Source of the DNA: Streptomyces sp. Root431
GTDB lineage: Bacteria; Actinomycetota; Actinomycetes; Streptomycetales; Streptomycetaceae
Assembly (NCBI RefSeq): GCF_001426585.1
Contig: NZ_LMEI01000011.1
Location: forward strand, 464,084 to 528,083
Direction: 5' to 3'
DNA length: 64,000 nt
Shown: in pieces, positions 7,383 through 13,881 of the stretch
Position numbering within the stretch: the first letter of the stretch is position 1
How the letters are laid out: every line of letters begins with the position of its first letter
Position numbers and translations under genes: made by a program
The notes under the pieces: generated by a model
Databases searched by the model: none
What the model was told of the DNA's origin: nothing
Seen by the model: only the letters and a program-made list of their open reading frames with translations

Positions 7383-9107
7383 ATGGGCACCGAGACAGCG
7401 ACCGCGACCGTCGAATCGGCCCGGCAGCGGCAGGGCCGCATCCTGATCGACTGGATCACCACGACCGACCACAAGAAGATCGGTCACCTCTACCTGGTCA
7501 CCTCGTTCGTCTTCTTCCTGCTGGCCGGGCTCATGGCGATGCTGATGCGGGCCGAGCTGGCCCGCCCGGGGCTCCAGCTCGTGTCGAACATGGAGTTCAA
7601 CCAGGCCTTCACGCTGCACGGCACGATCATGCTGCTGCTCTTCGCCACGCCCACCTTCGCCGGCTTCGCCAACGAGCTGGTGCCGTTGCAGATCGGCGCC
7701 CCCGACGTCGCCTTCCCGCGGCTGAACATGTTCTCGTACTGGCTGTTCCTCTTCGGCGGCCTGATGGTGATCGGCTCGCTGCTCACCCCGAGCGGCCCCG
7801 CCGCCTTCGGCTGGACCGGCTACGCCCCGCTCAACAGCCTGGAGCGGTCGCCGGGCGTCGGCGTCGACCTGTGGATCATGGGGCTCGCGCTCTCGGGCTT
7901 CGGCACGATCCTCACCTCGGTGAACTTCCTCGCGACCATCGTCGGGATGCGGGCGCCCGGCATGACCATGTTCCGGATGCCGATCTTCACCTGGAACATC
8001 CTCTTCACCGCGGTCCTGGTGATCGTCGCCTTCCCGGTGCTCGCGGCGGCGCTGCTCGTCCTGGAGGCGGACCGGCGCCTGGGCTCCGTGGTCTTCCAGC
8101 CCGAGAACGGCGGGGCGCTGCTGTGGCAGCACCTCTTCTGGTTCTTCGGCCACCCCGAGGTCTACATCATCGCGCTGCCGTTCTTCGGGATCGTCAGCGA
8201 GATCATCCCGGTCTTCGCCCGCAAGCCGATCTTCGGCTACGCGACGCTCGTCGCCGCCACCATGGCGATCACCGGCCTGTCGGTGGTGGTCTGGGCCCAC
8301 CACATGTTCGCCACGGGCGCGGTGCTGCTGCCGTTCTTCTCGCTCCTGTCGTTCCTGATCGCGGTGCCGACCGGGGTGAAGTTCTTCAACTGGACCGGGA
8401 CGATGCTGCGGGGCTCGCTCTCCTTCGAGACGCCCATGCTGTGGTCGGTCGGCTTCCTGGTGTCGTTCCTCTTCGGCGGGCTCACCGGGGTGATCCTGGC
8501 CTCGCCGCCGATGGACTTCCAGGTCACCGACTCGTACTTCGTCGTGGCCCACTTCCACTACACGGTCTTCGGCACCGTCGTCTTCGCGACCTTCGCCGGC
8601 TTCTACTTCTGGTGGCCCAAGTTCACCGGCCGGATGCTCGACGAGCGGCTCGGGAAGATGCACTTCTGGACCCTCTTCGTCGGCTTCCACCTGACGTTCC
8701 TGGTGCAGCACTGGCTCGGCGCGGAGGGCATGCCCCGGCGGTACGCCGACTACCTGGCCGCGGACGGCTTCACCGCCCTCAACACGGTGTCGACGATCGG
8801 CGCCTTCCTGCTCGGTGCGTCCACGCTGCCGTTCCTCTACAACGTCTGGTGGACCCACCGGTACGGCGCGAAGGTCGACGTGGACGACCCGTGGGGCTTC
8901 GGCCGCTCGCTGGAGTGGGCGACCTCGTGCCCGCCGCCCCGGCACAACTTCGACGCCGTGCCGAAGATCCGCTCCGAGTCGCCCGCCTTCGACCTGCGCC
9001 ACCCCGAGTACGCGGCCTACGAGCGGATGCGGATCACGAGCCCGCCGCCGTCTCCCCTGCCCTCTCCCCCGTCGTCCGATCGAGAGCGCGGGACAACCGG
9101 TCCCTGA
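7383..9107 (+). CDS. ctaD: Cytochrome c oxidase subunit I (aa3-type)
   Basis: 574 aa, the usual length for actinobacterial CtaD. It carries the heme-copper core: HPEVYI near residue 257 (CuB ligand His and cross-linked Tyr), VWAHHMFATG near 305 (two CuB His ligands) and VVAHFHYTVFG near 390 (ligands of hemes a3 and a). Twelve membrane helices are expected. The enzyme reduces O2 to water and pumps protons. The ATG at 7383 has GGAGG seven bases upstream. The usual partners (ctaC, ctaE, ctaF, qcr genes) are absent here, so this is probably a second ctaD copy. Its last 74 bases overlap, on the opposite strand, the end of the WYL regulator gene. Confidence 0.95.
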   Translation: MGTETATATVESARQRQGRILIDWITTTDHKKIGHLYLVTSFVFFLLAGLMAMLMRAELARPGLQLVSNMEFNQAFTLHGTIMLLLFATPTFAGFANELVPLQIGAPDVAFPRLNMFSYWLFLFGGLMVIGSLLTPSGPAAFGWTGYAPLNSLERSPGVGVDLWIMGLALSGFGTILTSVNFLATIVGMRAPGMTMFRMPIFTWNILFTAVLVIVAFPVLAAALLVLEADRRLGSVVFQPENGGALLWQHLFWFFGHPEVYIIALPFFGIVSEIIPVFARKPIFGYATLVAATMAITGLSVVVWAHHMFATGAVLLPFFSLLSFLIAVPTGVKFFNWTGTMLRGSLSFETPMLWSVGFLVSFLFGGLTGVILASPPMDFQVTDSYFVVAHFHYTVFGTVVFATFAGFYFWWPKFTGRMLDERLGKMHFWTLFVGFHLTFLVQHWLGAEGMPRRYADYLAADGFTALNTVSTIGAFLLGASTLPFLYNVWWTHRYGAKVDVDDPWGFGRSLEWATSCPPPRHNFDAVPKIRSESPAFDLRHPEYAAYERMRITSPPPSPLPSPPSSDRERGTTGP

Positions 9108-10032
9108 GGTCGCGGACCCGTTCCGTCAGCTCCGGCGGATCGACCACCTCGAAATCGATCCCCATGAGCACCACGTGCACCACCGCGACCTGGAGGTTGT
9201 GCGCCCCCGCCCGCAGCAGACAGCTCGCCTCGCCCTCGGGCTCCAGGACCCCGTCCATCGGACCGACGATCGCGGCGGCCTCGGCCGGCGGCACGAACAG
9301 CCGGACGGTGACCTCCGTCGCGTACGCCGAACCGGACACCCCCTTCGACACGTACGCGGCGAGGTCCTCGGCCGGCGGCTCGCGGGGCGGGAAGCGCGGC
9401 CCGTGCGGCGGCTTGGGCTCGATGCGGTCGGCCCGGAAGGTCCGCCAGTCGCCGCGGTCCACGTCCCAGGCGACCAGGTACCAGCGCCGCTCGGTGCAGA
9501 CGAGCCGGTGCGGTTCGACGGTCCTGCGGGTGGCGGTGCCGCCGTGGTCGCGGTAGGCGAAGCGGAGCCGCTCGCTGTCCCGGCAGGCGTTGGCCAGCTC
9601 GGTGAGCACCTCCGGGTCGACCCGTTCCCGGGGCGTACGGAGCATGGGCACCGTGAAGTCGGTGAGCGCGCCCACCCGCCGCCGCAGCCGCGCCGGCAGG
9701 ACCTGCTCCAGCTTGGCGAGGGCGCGTACGGACGTCTCGCCGATGCCCTCGACGCCCTGGCCCGCGGCGGTGCGCAGGCCGACCGCGACCGCCACGGCCT
9801 CCTCGTCGTCGAGGAGCAGCGGCGGCAGCTCGGCCCCGGCCCCGAGCTGATAGCCGCCGCCGGTGCCGGGGCTGGCGTGCACGGGGTAGCCGAGCTCGCG
9901 CAGCCGGTCGACGTCCCGTCGTACCGTGCGCGAGGTCACCCCGAGCCGGTCGGCGAGATCGGCACCGGACCACTCCCGGTGGGCCTGGAGCAGCGAGAGC
10001 AGACGCAGCAGCCGTGCGGAGGTCTCCAACAT
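9034..10032 (-). CDS. WYL-domain transcriptional regulator (DeoR-type HTH)
   Basis: 332 aa. Residues 1-60 form an HTH_11 winged helix (LADRLGVTSRTVRRDVDRLRELGYPV, then GGGYQLG). The centre has the WYL signature RRWYLVAWDVDRGDWRTFRADRI, and a C-terminal WCX-like extension follows. WYL proteins bind small ligands or nucleic acids and often control stress or DNA-damage genes; the target is unknown. Start ATG at 10032 begins exactly at the HTH. The 3' end overlaps the 3' end of ctaD by 74 bp in convergent orientation, so the last ~24 residues of each protein are encoded by the same DNA. Confidence 0.92.
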   Translation of the reverse strand: MLETSARLLRLLSLLQAHREWSGADLADRLGVTSRTVRRDVDRLRELGYPVHASPGTGGGYQLGAGAELPPLLLDDEEAVAVAVGLRTAAGQGVEGIGETSVRALAKLEQVLPARLRRRVGALTDFTVPMLRTPRERVDPEVLTELANACRDSERLRFAYRDHGGTATRRTVEPHRLVCTERRWYLVAWDVDRGDWRTFRADRIEPKPPHGPRFPPREPPAEDLAAYVSKGVSGSAYATEVTVRLFVPPAEAAAIVGPMDGVLEPEGEASCLLRAGAHNLQVAVVHVVLMGIDFEVVDPPELTERVRDLRDRLSRALDRTTGERAGETAAGS

Positions 10033-10130
10033 GCCCCGAGTCTGCCAGCCATCGCGGACACCTACGGTCCTCGATGCCACCGCGGTCCGACGCGATGAAG
10101 ACCTCAGATGAAGACGTCGGGATGAAGACG

Positions 10131-11417
10131 TCAGCGGAAACGGCCGAGCAGGCCGCGGACCAGCCGGCCCGCCTTCGCCTTCAGGACGTAGACCGCGTCG
10201 ACGGCCCGGCCGATCTCGTGGTGCCGCCGGGCGCGCCCCGCCGAGTGGACGCGCCGGCTCGCGCCCCGGTCGACGAGCTCCGTCCAGAGCGCCTCGTGCC
10301 GGGCGGCGATCCGGACGGGGTCGAAGCGTTCCGAGGAGGCGAGCGCCGCCCGCGCGGTCTTCGCGCGCAGTTCGTCGTCCTCGACGAGCCCGCGCAGCGC
10401 CGCCGCCACCGCGGCCACGTCGTCGACCGGCACGAGCCGCCCGTCGACCCCGTCCTGGATGATCTCGCGCGGTCCGTTCGGGCAGTCGGTCGCCACCACC
10501 GGCAGCCCGCAGCGCATCGCCTCCACGATCGTCAGCCCGAAGGACTCCCGCTGCGAGGTCACCGCCGCGATCGAGCCCTTGACCCACTCCGGTTCCATCG
10601 CCTCGACGGCGCCCATGAGGAAGACCTGCCCGCCGAGCCCGTGGTCGGCGATCCGCCGGGCCAGCGGGGCCGTGAGGTCCTCGGCCGCGTCCCCGGTGCC
10701 GTAGATCCGCAGCGTCCAGTCCGGGTGGTCGGTGGCCACCTCCGCGAAGGCGTCGACGAGCACGTCGTACCGCTTCACACGGGTGAGCCGGCCCGCCGCC
10801 ACGACGGTCCTCGCCGCCGGGTCGGCGGGCGGCAGCGCGGGCGCGGGCACGCCGTTGGGCACGGCCTCGATCCGTACGCCGGGCAGCCCCATCCGCCGGT
10901 AGGCGCGGGCGTCGGCCTCGGTGACCGTCGTGACGGCGTCGAGGAGGCGGTACTCGTGGCCGATGTCCCACCGGAGCCGGCGGCTGTGACCGGCGAGGAC
11001 CAGGTGCTCCTGGCCGACGAGGACCGGCCCCCGCCGGGCCTGCCGGGCGAGGTGCACGTTGAGCCCCGGGCGGGTGCCGACGAGGACGTCGGCCGCGACC
11101 CCGCGCAGGTACTCCCCGATCCGGGCGTCGGTGAGCGCGCTGTACTGCTTCCAGCGGCCGTCGCCGCGCGGGAAGACCTCGGCGGGCCGGTGGAGGTCGG
11201 GGTGGTCCCCGTCGTATCCGGGGCTGTCCTCCCGCAGGTCGACGAGGTGACGCAGCGTCACGTCCGCGGGGAGTCCGAGGACCGGCCGGTCGCGGTGGCG
11301 GAACACCGAGACGATCTCGACCTCGTGGCGCCTGGCCAGTTCCTCGGCGAGCGTGAACGTCGCCCGGATCGTGCCGCCGTAGTGGTAACCGTTGTGAAGC
11401 AGAAAGGAGATGCGCAT
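10131..11417 (-). CDS. GT4-family glycosyltransferase
   Basis: 428 aa. An N-terminal Rossmann-like domain starts MRISFLLHNGYHYGGTIRAT, and the C-terminal GT-B domain has the GT4 sugar-nucleotide site: AAGRLTRVKRYDVLVDAF and EAMRCGLPVVATDCPNGPREI (the paired acidic motif is S-F-G-L-T-I-V-E). It should transfer a sugar from a nucleotide donor to an unknown acceptor, perhaps an envelope or capsular glycan. No export or polymerase gene is adjacent, so the pathway is unclear. Confidence 0.88.
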   Translation of the reverse strand: MRISFLLHNGYHYGGTIRATFTLAEELARRHEVEIVSVFRHRDRPVLGLPADVTLRHLVDLREDSPGYDGDHPDLHRPAEVFPRGDGRWKQYSALTDARIGEYLRGVAADVLVGTRPGLNVHLARQARRGPVLVGQEHLVLAGHSRRLRWDIGHEYRLLDAVTTVTEADARAYRRMGLPGVRIEAVPNGVPAPALPPADPAARTVVAAGRLTRVKRYDVLVDAFAEVATDHPDWTLRIYGTGDAAEDLTAPLARRIADHGLGGQVFLMGAVEAMEPEWVKGSIAAVTSQRESFGLTIVEAMRCGLPVVATDCPNGPREIIQDGVDGRLVPVDDVAAVAAALRGLVEDDELRAKTARAALASSERFDPVRIAARHEALWTELVDRGASRRVHSAGRARRHHEIGRAVDAVYVLKAKAGRLVRGLLGRFR

Positions 11418-11517
11418 CGGGCTGCCGGTTCCCCCCGGTCAGTCAGGCTGTCGGTCGGTCGGTCGCGCCGACTGTACTGCCGGGACGGACGCCCGTTTGA
11501 CCGGCAATGTCCCGAGA

Positions 11518-11543
11518 GCGAGGCCCCACGGGCGAGGCCTCGC
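11518..11543 (-). terminator. Weak hairpin after the Liv-type binding protein gene
   Basis: GCGAGGCC and GGCCTCGC form an 8-bp stem with a 10-base loop, 24 bases past the stop of the minus-strand binding-protein gene. No T-tract is present. Confidence 0.35.
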
Positions 11544-11566
11544 GGGCCAGGGGCACGGGCGGCGGT

Positions 11567-12859
11567 TCACGGGCGATAGCCGAGTTGGGGCACGGTGGCG
11601 CAGTTCTCCGTCATGTCGCCCTGGCCCACCCAGCCCCGGCCGTCCTCCCAACGGGCCACGGACAGACAGGTGTGACGGGTCTCGGGCGGCCGCGCGAGGC
11701 GCTCGAAGCGGACGGGCAGCAGCAGTCCGCGCGCGGTGTACGGCTCCGGACGGTTCAGGAACTCCTCGACGCACCCACGGGTGAGCCCGGCCCCCGCGAG
11801 GCAGGAGCGGGCCGCGTCGGTGAACCACATCGCCGCCGCCCACCCCTCCAACTGCCACTGGGACAGCGGCCGTTGCCCCATGGCCGCGCGGAACTCGCGG
11901 ACCGCGGGATCGCCGGTGTCCTGGTGGTTGCGGCTGGACCCGGTCACCCACAGGGAGTTCAGGCAGCCGGGGGCGCGGGCGTAGTCGCGGGCGACGGAGG
12001 AGGACCAGTTCTGCACGTTGGTGACCTTGGCGTCGACGCGGACCCCGAGCGCCTCCATCGCCTCGCACAGCCGCACGTTCCCGTGGGTGTCCATCGCGTC
12101 GAAGAGGAGGTCGACCTTCCGGTCCCGCAGATCGGCCGCGACCGCGCGGAAGTTGGGCAGGGCGAAGTCGACCTGCTCGTCGACGACCTCGTAGCCCTCG
12201 GCGCGGAGCCCGTCGGAGACCAGCCGGGCGTACGCGGCGGACGCGGCCTGGTTGTACGAGACGACGGCGGCGGTCCGCGCCCCCTTCTCCCGCTCGAACC
12301 AGCGGTAGACCTCGGTCCCGCCGTACAGCGTCCCGTCCCAGCCGGGCTTCCCGCCGGTGCGCGGGGCGGAGCTGCCGTAGATGCCGTAGAGGTGGGGGTA
12401 GGTGTCGTAGGCGGGGGTGAGGGGCTGGCCGCCGATGTCGGGGACGCCCGCCTTGGCGACGAGGGGCGCACCCGCGTAGTTCAGGGCGGTGGTCGCGACG
12501 AGGGCGAAGACGTGGCGCTCGTCGATCAGCCGGTGCACGCAGGTGTTGTTGCCGACGCCGCTGCCGCCGTCGTCGCAGGTCTCGACCTCGACCCGGCGCC
12601 CGTCGAGGCCGCCGCGGGCGTTGAGCGCGTCGAAGTAGGCGCGGGCGCCGTCGCGCGGCCCGGTGAAGGCCTGCCCGCCGACGGGGCTCGTGGCGCTGGT
12701 GATGATCCCGACGCGGAGCGGCTCACCGCCGGAGGGGTTGGCGGTGGGCCGCGTCTCGAAGGCGCGCTCCGGGAGCCGGCTGCCGCATCCCACGAGGAGC
12801 GTGAGCAACACGGCCAGGAGCAGCGCCGCGACCGCTTCAGCAGCCCGGAACGGTGACAC
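11567..12859 (-). CDS. Branched-chain amino-acid-type ABC substrate-binding lipoprotein
   Basis: 430 aa. The N-terminus has a hydrophobic signal ending in the lipobox LLVGC near residue 25. The mature part is a periplasmic-binding-protein type 1 (Peripla_BP_6/LivJ-like) receptor: GIITSATSPVGGQAFTGPRDGARAYFDALNARGGLDGRRVEV is the typical opening of the first lobe (continuous segment spread over residues 50-95), followed by CDDGGSGVGNNTCVHRLI. It lies just left of, and divergent from, the fused LivH-LivM-LivG gene, whose natural receptor it probably is. The GTG start at 12859 overlaps the end of the MTB12-like lipoprotein gene by 23 bases, suggesting a two-gene operon. Confidence 0.87.
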   Translation of the reverse strand: MSPFRAAEAVAALLLAVLLTLLVGCGSRLPERAFETRPTANPSGGEPLRVGIITSATSPVGGQAFTGPRDGARAYFDALNARGGLDGRRVEVETCDDGGSGVGNNTCVHRLIDERHVFALVATTALNYAGAPLVAKAGVPDIGGQPLTPAYDTYPHLYGIYGSSAPRTGGKPGWDGTLYGGTEVYRWFEREKGARTAAVVSYNQAASAAYARLVSDGLRAEGYEVVDEQVDFALPNFRAVAADLRDRKVDLLFDAMDTHGNVRLCEAMEALGVRVDAKVTNVQNWSSSVARDYARAPGCLNSLWVTGSSRNHQDTGDPAVREFRAAMGQRPLSQWQLEGWAAAMWFTDAARSCLAGAGLTRGCVEEFLNRPEPYTARGLLLPVRFERLARPPETRHTCLSVARWEDGRGWVGQGDMTENCATVPQLGYRP

Positions 12860-13376
12860 CGCTCAGCTCGACCAGGCCGCAGAGGGTCTTCACGGAGACC
12901 TTCCAGGTGCCGTCCTGGAGGATCGAGGTGCCCTGGGAGTCGGGCAGGGCGGGGGCCCCGCCGACGAGCAGGTCGTAGGTGACGTTGGCTTCGGTGGCCG
13001 AGGTGAACTCCACGCCCGTGACCTTCGCCGAGGTCGCGGCCGCGTTCTCGTTGCCGGCGAAGGCGGCGAGGACCGGCTGCATCGCGGCGCCGTTCTCCAG
13101 GACCTTCACCTTCTCGGCCGCGGTGGCCTTCGGATCGAAGAACGTCGTCCAGTTCTTGGTGATCTCCGCCTCGGCTGCGGCCGGGTCGGCGGGTTCGCCG
13201 TCCCCCGGCGGCTGGGCGGTCGTCGCGGGCGGGGGTGTCTCGTAGCCCTGGTTGCCGCTCGTCCCGTCGTCCGAGCAGCCCGCGACGGCGGGCACGAAGG
13301 CCAGGACGGCGACGGCCGCGAGGGCGGCGAGCCGGGGGCGTCCGCCGAGTCGTGCGAGGACCATGTGGCTCACCAC
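12837..13376 (-). CDS. MTB12-like (low-molecular-weight antigen) lipoprotein
   Basis: About 179 aa. A signal with lipobox VAGC (AVLAFVPAVAGCSDD) gives a lipoprotein. After a Pro/Thr-rich linker, residues ~65-175 resemble the C-terminal domain of mycobacterial low-molecular-weight antigen MTB12 (CFP-2): ITKNWTTFFDP, LENGAAMQPVLAAFAGN, AKVTGVEFTSATEANVTYDL and ILQDGTWKVSV. The function of that fold is unknown. I chose the GTG at 13376 because GGAGAG lies seven bases upstream; the ATG at 13364 is also possible. It is the first gene of a likely operon with the Liv-type receptor and lies divergent to 13483. Confidence 0.8.
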   Translation of the reverse strand: MVSHMVLARLGGRPRLAALAAVAVLAFVPAVAGCSDDGTSGNQGYETPPPATTAQPPGDGEPADPAAAEAEITKNWTTFFDPKATAAEKVKVLENGAAMQPVLAAFAGNENAAATSAKVTGVEFTSATEANVTYDLLVGGAPALPDSQGTSILQDGTWKVSVKTLCGLVELSGVTVPGC

Positions 13377-13482
13377 CGGGTGTCTCTCCAGACCGGACGG
13401 TCTGCTGCTTCCAGGGTGGGGCGAACCGGGGCATAGTGCAAGGAAAGGAAGAGCCGAAGGGGAAGCGAATCGAAGGAGGCCC

Positions 13483-13881
13483 GTGCCGAGATCCCGGATC
13501 CTGCTCTGGGGCGGTGTCGCGGCGGCCGCCGCGGGCGCGGTGCTGTGCGTCCTCGGCTGGTACGGGATCTCCGGCGAGCGCTTCGCCGAGCGGCAGCTGC
13601 CGTATCTGGCCTCGTGCACGGTGCCGGGGGCGGCGCTGATCGTGGCGGGCGCGGTGCTCGTCGCGGCGGCGCTGCTGGTGCCCGTACGCCCTCCGGAGGC
13701 GAGCCCGCCGGAGCAGGAGGAGACTCCCCCGCCCTCCTCGGACGGCCCGCCCCTCCGGGTCCCCGGCGGGACCCTGGCCCACCGCCCGGACTGCCCGCTG
13801 GTGGCGGGAAAGCCGGAGGCCACGGAGGCGGGGGACGCGCCCCTGGAGCCCTGCCCGGTATGTGAGCCATGGCCTCCCTGA
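13483..13881 (+). CDS. Small two-helix membrane protein of unknown function
   Basis: 132 aa. Two transmembrane segments are readable (LLWGGVAAAAAGAVLCVLGW and, after ~25 residues, a second stretch ending AAALLVPV), followed by a Pro/Glu-rich cytoplasmic-like tail with a C-terminal HRPDCPL...CPVC cluster, possibly metal binding. The GTG start is supported by a perfect AAGGAGG just upstream. Its stop lies 13 bases inside the start of the fused Liv transporter gene, so it probably leads that operon. I do not recognise a family. Confidence 0.8.
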   Translation: MPRSRILLWGGVAAAAAGAVLCVLGWYGISGERFAERQLPYLASCTVPGAALIVAGAVLVAAALLVPVRPPEASPPEQEETPPPSSDGPPLRVPGGTLAHRPDCPLVAGKPEATEAGDAPLEPCPVCEPWPP

